NCBI RefSeq assembly: GCF_013299185.1
Contig: NZ_JAAFKG010000052.1
Coordinates: forward strand, 1 to 55,746
DNA length: 55,746 nucleotides
From: Microcoleus sp. bin48.metabat.b7b8b9.023
Lineage (GTDB): Bacteria > Cyanobacteriota > Cyanobacteriia > Cyanobacteriales > Microcoleaceae
Direction of reading: 5' to 3'
Of the stretch, positions 15,441 through 24,352 are shown in pieces. Every line of letters begins with the position of its first letter. Within the stretch, counting starts at the first letter, position 1. Made by a program: the position numbers and the translations under genes. The notes beneath the pieces were generated by a model. That model was not told where the DNA came from. It saw nothing but the letters and a program-made list of their open reading frames with translations, and ran no database searches.

Positions 15441-18400
15441 ATGCCATCAACAGTCAATACAGAATCAACAGCGGTTCAATTTAACCAACAGGGAGAAATA
15501 TACTTATCCCAACGGAAATTAGCAGAAGCGATCGCCTCCTGCGAGCAAGCTTTAAAGATTGACCCCAATTTTGCACCGGCTTACAAAACTTTGGGCAATG
15601 TGCTGCAAGCTCAAGGCAGGATGGAAGAGGCGCGGCACTGGTACGCTAAAGCTATTGAAATTGCACCGAATTTTGCGGAAGTATACGCGAATTTGGGCAG
15701 CATTGGCGCGCAGCAGGAAAAATGGTCGGAGGCGATCGAGTTTTACCAAAAGGCGATCGCGCTTAAGCCTAATTTTGCCGGAGTATACCGGAATTTAGCC
15801 AAAGTATTCGGACAAATTGGCAAACCGGCAGAAGCTCAGGAATGCTGGTATCGTGCATTTAGTTTGGAACCGGAAAAAGCATCCCCGGCAGAACATTTAA
15901 GTATGGGTGATGCTTTCTTTCGGCAAGAAAAGTTCCCGGAGGCGATCGGCTGTTACGATCGCGCCATAAAATTAAATCCTAATCTACCTCAAGCTTACCA
16001 AAACTTAGGCGAAGCCCTGAAAAAAGAAGGCAAATTACAGGAAGCGACAGTATATTATCGCAAAGCTATTGAACTGAACGCAGCTAATGCTAGAAACGGC
16101 AGCGAGGGAGAGCAAACTTTGGCGGGTGCAACAGCGACAAACGGTGCAGCAGTTAAACAGCAACCCGCAGCAGCACCAGCCAAGCCGGTAGTCAAGCCGT
16201 CAGTCAAGCCGGCAGTTAATTCTACAATTAATATAGAAGATCCAGAAGCATACAAAATACTGGCAGAAGGGTATTTTGCTCAGGGCAAATTGGAACAGGC
16301 AATTTCTGCTTGCAAAAAAGCTTTACAAATTAAGCCGGAAGCGCCACTTTATAAAATGCTCGGCAACGCCCTGCAAGCAGGTGGCAAAATTGATGAAGCT
16401 AAAAGTTGCTATGTCAAAGCAATCGAAATTAACCCGAATTTTGCAGAAGCCTACGCTAATTACGGCAGCATTTGCGCGCAGCAGGAACAGTGGCAGCAAG
16501 CGGTTTCTGCCTACGAAAAGGCGATCGCCCTGAAACCGGATTTTGCTGGTGCTTTGCGAAATTTTGGGAAACTTTTGGCGCAGTTAGGCAAGTCGGAGGC
16601 GGCCGCCGAAGCCTGGTATCGAGCATTTGCGATCGACCCGAAGTCGGGCACTGCTGAGGAACACGAGAATTTAGCCAAAACTTTGATCGAGCAAGGTAAG
16701 GTTGAGCAAGGAATTGAATGTTATCGGCGCGCAGTTGAGTTAAACCCAAATGCTGGCGCAGCTTATCATGAATTGGGCGAACTTCTGAAGGGTCAAGAAC
16801 AGTGGGAAGCGGCAGTAGATGCTTACACCAATGCAATTAAAATCAATCCCGAACTTTCTTGGTCTCACAACAATTTAGCTGAGTCTCTAGTTAAATTGGA
16901 ACGGTGGGAAGAAGCTATAAATGCTTACCGAAAGGCGATCGAATTAAATCCAGATTTTAGCTGGTCTCACAACAATTTAGCAGATGTGCTGCTGAAGTTG
17001 GAACGCTGGGAAGAAGCTGTAGAGGCTTACAGCAAAGCAACAGTATTAAATCCAGATTTCAGTTGGTCGCACAACTATTTAGCAGACGCGCTGATTAAAC
17101 TGGAAAGGTGGGAAGAGGCTATTTCGGCTTACCAAAAGTCGATCGAACTAAATCCCGATCATTTCTGGGCCCACAACAATTTAGCCGAAGCGCTGGTGAA
17201 TTTGGAACGCTGGGATGAGGCGGTAGTTGCGTACCGGCGCGCTAACGAACTGAATCCGAGTTTCTTCTGGTCGCATAGCAAATTGGGCGACGCGCTGCTA
17301 GAAATGGAAAGGTGGGACGAGGCGATCGCAGTTTACCGCCGTGCAGCCGAGTTAAATCGGGATTTTCCGTGGACTTATTACAACATGGGGACGGCTTTTG
17401 AGAAGCTGGAACGGTGGGATGAGTCGATCGTTGCTTACCGCTGTGCTGTCGAAATTCAGCCGGATTTGCCGTGGATTTCGCAAAAGTTGGCTGATGCTTT
17501 GAGAATGCGATCGCAGTGGGATTTGCAGGATGCGATGGGTTTGTACCAGCGCGCGATTCAGGAAAATGCTAATGACTTGCAGTTGTATCACAAGGCGCTG
17601 GAGATTGCACCGAATGATGCTGACCTTTATGTGGGGTTGGCTGATGCTTTGGTGCGGCAGGGTTGGCTTGATGGGGCGATCGTATTTTATCAGATGGCTT
17701 TGCAGGTTCGGCCTGATGACAATGCTATTTCTGGGCTGTTAGAAGAAGTATTAAAAAAAAAGGGTGTAGTTAAGGGGGGGGCAAAAACTGGTCGCGCTGT
17801 TAACGGACATTCGCGAAGTGCGATCGAAGATACACCCGGAGTAGCTGCGGAGTACCACGAATTAGGAGAGTCTCTACAACAAGAAGGTAAATTTACTGAA
17901 GCTATTTCCGCCTACCGCAAAGCAATTGCAATTAATCCCAATTACTTTGGAACTCACCACAATTTAGGTGATGTCCTGAAATGGATGGGTAAAATTGATG
18001 AGTCTATTAAGAGTTATCAGAAATCAACAGAAGTGAATCCAAATTTTGTGTGGTCGCACCACAACTTAGCAGATTTATTTCAACAAGAAGGTCGGCTAGA
18101 TGAAGCTGTTGCTGCTTATCGGAAAGCGATCGCTCTCGATCCTGAATTTGGTTGGTCGTACCACAATTTAGCAAAAACTTTAGCTAAACAAAACAAGCTT
18201 TCTGAAGCTCTAGAAGCTTATCAAACCGCTAGCAAACTCGATCCGAAACTTTTTGGTTTGGATTATCAAAACCTACGAGATTCGCTATTCCTCGGTCAAG
18301 ACCCAGCTTACACCAAATGGCGGGCCAAAAACAGCCCCAGAGAAGCTGATTTGCGAAAAATGGCGGAAACACTAGAAATCTTTAGCTACAAACCGCTGAT

Positions 18401-20021
18401 TAGCATTGTCATGCCCGCGTACAACACGCCAGAGAATTATCTCAGGGAAGCTCTAGACTCGGTTCTCAATCAAATATATCCCTACTGGGAACTTTGCATT
18501 GCTGATGACTTATCAACTGCGCCCCATGTCAAACGGATTTTGCAAGAATATGCAGCTAAAGATAGTCGCATAAAAGTAGTTTATCGAACCAAAAACGGTC
18601 ACATTTCTCACTGTTCCAATTCGGCTTTGGAATTGGCGACGGGTGAATTTGTGTCTTTGCTAGACCACGACGATACACTGCCACCCGAGGCTTTGTATGA
18701 AGTGGTGCTGCTGCTGAACCGCCACCCGGAAGCGGACATGATTTATTCGGATGAAGATAAAATCTACGAAGACAAGGAACTGATAAATCCTTTTTTCAAG
18801 GCAGAATGGAGCCCGGATTCATTTTTGTCTCGGATGTACACCTGCCATCTGGGAACTTACAGGAAAAACTTAATTGATGAAATTGGCGGTTTTAGAGCAG
18901 GTTTTGAGGGAGCTCAAGATTACGATTTGGTTCTGAGGTTTACCGAAAAAACTGACAAAATCTTTCACATCCCTAAAATTCTTTACCACTGGAGAATGCA
19001 CGCGGGTTCGGCTGCTGGCGGTGTAGATGCTAAACCCTATGCCTATGACGCAGGACAAAAAGCTTTGCAAGAGGCGATCGAACGTAGGGGCGAACCAGGT
19101 AAAATTGAAGGCGTTCCCTACTTTTTGGGACACTTTATTGCACGGTATACAATCGCTGATTACAAGCGGGTGAGCATCATTATTCCCACGCGGGATTTAG
19201 GGGATGTCTTGGACAATTGCTTGGAGTCTATCTTTACTAATAGCGTCTACCCCAACTACGAAGTTATCGTCATCGACAACGGCAGTCAAGAGAAACACAC
19301 GGCGGAAATTCTGGCTAAATGGACAAATCAAGAATCACCGAGGTTTAAAAGTTACCGGCTGGACATTCCCTTCAATTTCTCCAAGATTAACAACTACGCT
19401 GTGAGTAAAGCTGAGGGAGATTACTTGCTATTTTTAAATAACGATACAGAGGTAATTACTCCCGACTGGATTGACGGGATGGTGGAACAAGCTCAAAGAA
19501 GCTCGATCGGGGCTGTGGGCAATTTGCTGATATATTCGGATAACAAGATTCAACACGCGGGAGTGGTGATGGGACTTGGTGGCGGTGTGGCTGGTCACAG
19601 TTACTATCATATGCCGCGATCGATTCCTGGCTATTTTGGAAATGTGGTAGGCATGAACAATGTTTCAGCGGTAACGGCCGCTTGTTTAATGTGCCGCCGC
19701 GAAGTATTTGAGAGTATTGGAGGATTTGACGAAGAGCTGACTGTGGCTTACAATGATGTGGATTTGTGTTTGAAAATGCTAGAGAAAGGGTATCGAAATA
19801 TTTACCTGCCTCATGTAGTTCTCTACCACCACGAATCTAAAAGCCGGGGTTACGAGGACTCACCTGAAAAGAAAGCTCGGCTGAATAAGGAGTCGAAGCT
19901 GATGGAAAGCAGGTGGCAAAAGTATATTGACAATGACCCTTACTACAGCCCCCATTTAACTAGAGCGTGTCAAGACAGCGGTATCAGATTGGAGGACGAA
20001 AATTGGCGGCCGACAAATTAG
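15441..20021 (+). CDS. TPR-rich protein with two GT2 glycosyltransferase domains
   Basis: A 1526-residue protein. Residues about 1-960 are some 25 TPR units in three blocks, broken by an Ala/Pro/Lys linker near 215-260 and a basic linker near 770-800. A central run (about 470-690, DNA 16846-17500) consists of near-identical 34-residue units of the form FSWSHNNLAESLVKLERW followed by EEAINAYRKAIELNP. Two GT-A domains follow: GT2-1 from about 983 (ISIVMPAYNTPENYL, acidic LDHDD and YSDEDK) and GT2-2 from about 1241 (VSIIIPTRD, LFLNNDTEVI, YNDVDLCLK). This tandem GT2 arrangement is known from cyanobacterial and rhamnan/O-antigen-type polymerising enzymes. It probably transfers two sugars or acts as a bifunctional transferase, in the cytosol or at the membrane surface. 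Sugar and acceptor cannot be read from sequence. Confidence 0.92.
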   Translation: MPSTVNTESTAVQFNQQGEIYLSQRKLAEAIASCEQALKIDPNFAPAYKTLGNVLQAQGRMEEARHWYAKAIEIAPNFAEVYANLGSIGAQQEKWSEAIEFYQKAIALKPNFAGVYRNLAKVFGQIGKPAEAQECWYRAFSLEPEKASPAEHLSMGDAFFRQEKFPEAIGCYDRAIKLNPNLPQAYQNLGEALKKEGKLQEATVYYRKAIELNAANARNGSEGEQTLAGATATNGAAVKQQPAAAPAKPVVKPSVKPAVNSTINIEDPEAYKILAEGYFAQGKLEQAISACKKALQIKPEAPLYKMLGNALQAGGKIDEAKSCYVKAIEINPNFAEAYANYGSICAQQEQWQQAVSAYEKAIALKPDFAGALRNFGKLLAQLGKSEAAAEAWYRAFAIDPKSGTAEEHENLAKTLIEQGKVEQGIECYRRAVELNPNAGAAYHELGELLKGQEQWEAAVDAYTNAIKINPELSWSHNNLAESLVKLERWEEAINAYRKAIELNPDFSWSHNNLADVLLKLERWEEAVEAYSKATVLNPDFSWSHNYLADALIKLERWEEAISAYQKSIELNPDHFWAHNNLAEALVNLERWDEAVVAYRRANELNPSFFWSHSKLGDALLEMERWDEAIAVYRRAAELNRDFPWTYYNMGTAFEKLERWDESIVAYRCAVEIQPDLPWISQKLADALRMRSQWDLQDAMGLYQRAIQENANDLQLYHKALEIAPNDADLYVGLADALVRQGWLDGAIVFYQMALQVRPDDNAISGLLEEVLKKKGVVKGGAKTGRAVNGHSRSAIEDTPGVAAEYHELGESLQQEGKFTEAISAYRKAIAINPNYFGTHHNLGDVLKWMGKIDESIKSYQKSTEVNPNFVWSHHNLADLFQQEGRLDEAVAAYRKAIALDPEFGWSYHNLAKTLAKQNKLSEALEAYQTASKLDPKLFGLDYQNLRDSLFLGQDPAYTKWRAKNSPREADLRKMAETLEIFSYKPLISIVMPAYNTPENYLREALDSVLNQIYPYWELCIADDLSTAPHVKRILQEYAAKDSRIKVVYRTKNGHISHCSNSALELATGEFVSLLDHDDTLPPEALYEVVLLLNRHPEADMIYSDEDKIYEDKELINPFFKAEWSPDSFLSRMYTCHLGTYRKNLIDEIGGFRAGFEGAQDYDLVLRFTEKTDKIFHIPKILYHWRMHAGSAAGGVDAKPYAYDAGQKALQEAIERRGEPGKIEGVPYFLGHFIARYTIADYKRVSIIIPTRDLGDVLDNCLESIFTNSVYPNYEVIVIDNGSQEKHTAEILAKWTNQESPRFKSYRLDIPFNFSKINNYAVSKAEGDYLLFLNNDTEVITPDWIDGMVEQAQRSSIGAVGNLLIYSDNKIQHAGVVMGLGGGVAGHSYYHMPRSIPGYFGNVVGMNNVSAVTAACLMCRREVFESIGGFDEELTVAYNDVDLCLKMLEKGYRNIYLPHVVLYHHESKSRGYEDSPEKKARLNKESKLMESRWQKYIDNDPYYSPHLTRACQDSGIRLEDENWRPTN

Positions 20022-20080
20022 GAACATCCCTGGGAGGGGTAGATGGGTAGGCACGGGCCACTACCCCTACAAATCAATAA

Positions 20081-20205
20081 CCTGTAGGGGCGGTGGATGG
20101 TGCGTGCCCGCCCTGGATACCGGGGGAATCGCAAGGCCTGTAGGGGCGGTACCCCCGTGCCCGCCCTAGATACCGGGGGAATCGCAAGGCCTGTAGGGGC
20201 GGGTT
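20081..20205. repeat. CCTGTAGGGGCGG repeat, about 54-bp period
   Basis: Two complete units and a partial third begin at 20081, 20137 and 20190, each starting CCTGTAGGGGCGG and containing GTGCCCGCCC and GATACCGGGGGAATCGCAAGG-like sequence. GTAGGGGCGG and CCGCCC can pair. An inverse half (CTACCCCTACA) lies at 20061. It separates the first two TPR genes. An open frame runs through it from 20097 but is repeat-derived. Confidence 0.85.
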
Positions 20206-20336
20206 CACCGATAGCTTCAAGGGACAACCAAAAACTAAAAAACCCGCCCCCACCCCATGCGATAACCCTGAAGATTGACATTAGTACAATCTACCGATCG
20301 ACTAAACTAAAAAAATTAAATCTACGGTACAAAATT

Positions 20337-21983
20337 ATGAATAGCTCATTACAAGTGAACGAAGAAACGGCTTCTAATTATTTTCACAAAGGCAACCTCC
20401 TAAAACAGTCTGATAAACTACAGGAAGCCGCCGCCGCCTACCAGCGTTGTACTGAAATTAACCCAGATTTTTCCTGGTATCACCACAATTTGGGTGAAGT
20501 TTTGGCGAAATTGGGGCAGTGGGACGCGGCGGAGAAAAGTTACCGCAGGGCTTGCGAACTTAACCCGAATTCGGCTTGGTCTTCGCACAATTTCGGGGAG
20601 GTTTTGCAACATCAGGGCAATATCAATGAGGCCGTGGCTGCCTATCGGAAAGCTGTGGAACTCTATCCAGATTTTTATGAGTTTTATAATAGTTTGGGTC
20701 AGGCTTTGTGCTTGCAAGGTCAACTGGATGAATCTGTAAGTTGTTTGCGGAAGGCGATCGAGCTTGACTCGGAATCGGCTTTGCCTTACCAAAATTTGTG
20801 GGAGGCTTTGGCAAGACAAGGACGGGTTGACGAAGGGATGGATTGCTTGCGAAGGGCGATCGAGCTAAATCCGGGTGAGGGAGATTTGTACCTGAAGCTG
20901 GCAGAGGCTTTGCAAGGTAAGAACGAATTAGCAGAAGCCATGGGTTATTACCGAAAGGCGATTCAGTTAAAACCAGATTTTCACTGGCTTTACTATAAAT
21001 TGGGAACGGCTTTAGCGGCACAGGGTCAATTGCAGGAGGCGATCGCAGCTTACACGAAGGCGGCTGAGTTGGAACCGGGTTCGGCGATCGTCCACCACTA
21101 CTTGGGGCATACTTTGTCGATCGTGCAGCGCTGGGATGAGGCGATCGTATCCTATCGGAAAGCCCTTGAGCTTGTACCGGATGCAGCAGTGATTTACCAG
21201 CATTTGGGCGATGCTTTGGCGAAACTGCAAAAGTGGGAGCAAGCTGTGGGGGCTTATCGCAAGTCGGTTGAGTGCGATCGGAATTCCCTGGAATCTCAAG
21301 ACCATTTAGGCTTTGCTCTGTATCAGTTGGGGCGTTACGATGAGGCAATTTCTGCCTATCGCAGAGCGCTCGAAATTGCTCCTAATTCGGATGTAGTGAA
21401 CAGCCATTTAGGGGATGCTCTGCAAAAGCGATCTCGCCTTCAACCGCTTCAGAAAGATGTTGAGCTGGATTTAGATGAGGCGACAAAGTGTTTTCGCAGG
21501 GCTAGCCAATTGAATCCTGGTAATTTGGAGGCGGCTCAAAAGGCTGTGGAGATTAAATCTGACGATTCGCAGCTTGATTTGCAGCTAGGTAAGGCTTTGG
21601 CAGAACAAGGGCAGTTCGATCGGGCGATCGCTCAGTACCGTCGCGTTCTCGATCGAAATTCCGATTCTTGGGAGGCGGAGTATTACTCAGGCGAAGCTTT
21701 GGCAAAACAAGAACAGTGGGATCGGGCGATCGATGCTTATCGCAGGGCGATCGAGATTCGGCCTGAGTCTTCTTTGTGTTATTGCGGTTTAGGCAATGCT
21801 TTGATGGGTAAGGGTGCGGTAGAGGAGGCGATCGGGGCTTACCGTTCGGCGATCGAACTGAACCCAAACTTTTCTGAGTCGCATAACAAGTTGGGGGATG
21901 CCTTAGCAAAACTTGGGCGCATAGATGAAGCTAGTGCTTGTTACCGTCGCGCTGTGGAACTTAAAGTCCTTGTGGATATCTAG
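20337..21983 (+). CDS. TPR-repeat protein
   Basis: A 548-residue protein made almost wholly of TPR units of about 34 residues (roughly 15), with no recognisable catalytic domain. It begins MNSSLQVNEETASNYFHKG. The frame extends upstream to 20097, but those 80 residues are repeat-derived, low-complexity and Pro/Gly-rich, so I place the start at the ATG at 20337; no strong Shine-Dalgarno sequence is seen. The first units (YHHNLGEVLAKLGQW) closely match those of the TPR-DUF1796 protein at 28425-29909. One unit near residue 365-400 is disturbed by a longer helix (RSRLQPLQKDVELDLDEA). It probably scaffolds neighbouring enzymes. Same strand as and 63 bp before the methyltransferase gene. Confidence 0.85.
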   Translation: MNSSLQVNEETASNYFHKGNLLKQSDKLQEAAAAYQRCTEINPDFSWYHHNLGEVLAKLGQWDAAEKSYRRACELNPNSAWSSHNFGEVLQHQGNINEAVAAYRKAVELYPDFYEFYNSLGQALCLQGQLDESVSCLRKAIELDSESALPYQNLWEALARQGRVDEGMDCLRRAIELNPGEGDLYLKLAEALQGKNELAEAMGYYRKAIQLKPDFHWLYYKLGTALAAQGQLQEAIAAYTKAAELEPGSAIVHHYLGHTLSIVQRWDEAIVSYRKALELVPDAAVIYQHLGDALAKLQKWEQAVGAYRKSVECDRNSLESQDHLGFALYQLGRYDEAISAYRRALEIAPNSDVVNSHLGDALQKRSRLQPLQKDVELDLDEATKCFRRASQLNPGNLEAAQKAVEIKSDDSQLDLQLGKALAEQGQFDRAIAQYRRVLDRNSDSWEAEYYSGEALAKQEQWDRAIDAYRRAIEIRPESSLCYCGLGNALMGKGAVEEAIGAYRSAIELNPNFSESHNKLGDALAKLGRIDEASACYRRAVELKVLVDI

Positions 21984-22046
21984 GTAGAGATATAATAATT
22001 GAACTACACTGCAAAACAAAACTAAAAATAACGGAGTAACAAATCG

Positions 22047-24287
22047 ATGAATCCTGAAAAAGAATTAACTGAATATGTCCAGACATGGGATGCCAATCAA
22101 ATTAACCATCCCCTTTGGCAAGACTATAAACAGGATTTTGAGTCTTATTTTTATAAATTTAAAACATCAAGAGAATCTCAAGAGTTTACTAATTTGACTT
22201 TCTGGCCTTGCTTGACAGATAAAACGTCATCTACTCCGTTTGATAAATCATATTACTACCAAGATACTTGGGCTAGTAGAAAAATATTTCAACGTCGCCC
22301 TGAGTCTTTGCTAGATATAGGTTCGACCTTATTGTATTCGGGGATAATTTCTCAGTTTGTCCCTACTACTTTTGTTGATATAAGACCAGTCCAAGTTGAT
22401 TTACCAGGATTGACAGTTGTTGATGGCAGTATTTTGGAGTTGCCTTTCGAGGACTATTCTCAAAATTTTATTACTTCTTTGTGTGTAGTCGAGCATATCG
22501 GTCTTGGTAGGTATGGCGATCCAATTATGCCAGATGGTGCGAGGAGTGCTTGTGCAGAAATCAATAGAGTCTTGAAGCCCGGTGGAGAAATAGTTATCAG
22601 TGTACCTGTCGGAATACCTTGCATTGCTTACAATGCTCATCGCATTTTTTCTAGAGAACAGTTTCTCTCTTACTTTCCTGGATATACAGTATTAGATGAA
22701 GTTTTTTTAACACCAGAACCTGTGGGTTCAGAAGTTTTAGTTAATTTGAAACAACCAGGTCAATATGTAGTTTGGGTTGTACATTTGGGTAAAGTGCAAA
22801 ATTCTGAAATTGCAGATTGGCTAGCCAAAGGTAAACCAGTTCCTACGCCTCATTTGGTCAAAGAAGAAGCAGTCAGATATTATGCAGAGAAATATGCGCT
22901 TAATACTTTGATTGAAACAGGTACATACCTGGGCGACATGATATTTGCGATGAAAGACATCTTTAAAAAAATTGTTTCAATAGAATTGAGTCCTGAACTT
23001 TATATTCAGGCAAAAAGTAAATTTTGGAAAATGTCTAATGTAGATATTATCCAAGGTGACAGCGGGAAAGTATTTCCAGCAATTTTACCTCAAATAGAAG
23101 AACCTTGTTTGTTCTGGCTTGATGGTCATTACTCAGCCGGTATTACTGCTAAGGGGCAGTTGGATACTCCCATTATAGAAGAGCTACAAGCTATTTTCGC
23201 TCACCCTCAGAAAGAAAAATATGTAATTTTAATTGATGATGCTCGTTGCTTTACAGGACAAAACGACTATCCAGAACTGAGTCACTTAAAGGAATTAGTA
23301 GCTAAAAATTTACCTAATCATATATTGGAAGTTAAAGATGATATTATTAGAATATCCTTGCCTATGAGCTACGAAAGTCAAGTACAAACTAGCTTACCAT
23401 TAATAGAGCAAGTGGATAATTTTAACAAGCTAAATCAAACTTTTTTGTCTAAATATAGCTTGCTTAAAAAGCATCCTCTTAATCCCAAGCTAATTCTCCC
23501 TTATTGGGAAGAACAGAATAAGAAGTTAGAAGAAAGTATACTGCCAATTCCCCCTATTACATTTCTCGGAAATAAAGTAATATTGGAAACCATGTTTGTG
23601 GGTTACGATCGATTCTATAAGCATGAGATTGCTTACTTAGAAACACAGATTGCCCCAGATAAAATTACTTTTTTACTGAAAGAAGATTTCATAGGTACTC
23701 CCCCTGTCACTACGGAATATGGTGCCATAAAAACTTCTTATAACACTGTTCACCATTTACACCACATTACTAAATTTTTAGAACATACTAACTGCAAATT
23801 AACAGATATTAAATCAGTAGTAGAGTGGGGTGGGGGGTACGGCAATCTTGCGAAAATCTTTAAAAAAATGAAACAGGGTGAGGAGTTAACGTACATTATC
23901 ATTGACACGCCCATCTTCAGCCTCATTCAATGGCTATACTTGGGAAGCATTTTGGGTGAAACAAATGTTAACCTTATAAATGATCCTAATCAGTCAATTG
24001 CAGCAGGTAAAATTAACTTGCTACCTCTTAATTTTTTAGACAATTATCCGATAAACAATGTGGACTTGTTTATATCAACTTGGGCTTTGAGCGAATGTTC
24101 AGATTTTGCTCAAGATTATATTTTGATGCACCAATGGTTTAATGCTAAACACTTCTTGCTTGCGTATCATTTAGGAGTAGGAGATGCTTTTCCTTTTGCT
24201 TCCAGAGTTGGTGAGATAGCTGCGAGCGGCGGAGCCACTACTGTAGATATAGATTTTCTACCCGGAAATCAATATGCGTTTCGCTAA
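22047..24287 (+). CDS. Triple methyltransferase-domain protein
   Basis: A 746-residue protein with three Rossmann-type modules. Module 1 (about 75-250): class I SAM methyltransferase/DUF268-like (SLLDIGSTLLYSG, TSLCVVEHIGLGRYG, INRVLKPGGEIVISVP). Module 2 (about 275-450): another methyltransferase-like fold (LIETGTYLGDMIFAM, IVSIELSPELY, FWLDGHYSAG, VILIDDARCF). Module 3 (about 500-746): resembles putative sugar O-methyltransferases (VVEWGGGYGNLAKIF, YIIIDTPIFSLIQWLYLG, STWALSECSDFAQDYI). It likely modifies glycan residues or nucleotide sugars in the cytosol. ATG at 22047, preceded by ACGGAG at good spacing. It lies in a plus-strand run with TPR-glycosyltransferase genes. Which modules are active is unknown. 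Confidence 0.85.
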   Translation: MNPEKELTEYVQTWDANQINHPLWQDYKQDFESYFYKFKTSRESQEFTNLTFWPCLTDKTSSTPFDKSYYYQDTWASRKIFQRRPESLLDIGSTLLYSGIISQFVPTTFVDIRPVQVDLPGLTVVDGSILELPFEDYSQNFITSLCVVEHIGLGRYGDPIMPDGARSACAEINRVLKPGGEIVISVPVGIPCIAYNAHRIFSREQFLSYFPGYTVLDEVFLTPEPVGSEVLVNLKQPGQYVVWVVHLGKVQNSEIADWLAKGKPVPTPHLVKEEAVRYYAEKYALNTLIETGTYLGDMIFAMKDIFKKIVSIELSPELYIQAKSKFWKMSNVDIIQGDSGKVFPAILPQIEEPCLFWLDGHYSAGITAKGQLDTPIIEELQAIFAHPQKEKYVILIDDARCFTGQNDYPELSHLKELVAKNLPNHILEVKDDIIRISLPMSYESQVQTSLPLIEQVDNFNKLNQTFLSKYSLLKKHPLNPKLILPYWEEQNKKLEESILPIPPITFLGNKVILETMFVGYDRFYKHEIAYLETQIAPDKITFLLKEDFIGTPPVTTEYGAIKTSYNTVHHLHHITKFLEHTNCKLTDIKSVVEWGGGYGNLAKIFKKMKQGEELTYIIIDTPIFSLIQWLYLGSILGETNVNLINDPNQSIAAGKINLLPLNFLDNYPINNVDLFISTWALSECSDFAQDYILMHQWFNAKHFLLAYHLGVGDAFPFASRVGEIAASGGATTVDIDFLPGNQYAFR

Positions 24288-24352
24288 TCTGTTAATATAA
24301 TAGATTAATTTTGGGGTCATTGTGTTTTTAATTTTGTACAAGGAGTTTTATT

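Noticed and set aside
20097..20336. N-terminal extension of the TPR protein
   Set aside because: These 80 codons are repeat-derived (CCTGTAGGGGCGG units) and Pro/Gly-rich; the TPR fold begins after the ATG at 20337.
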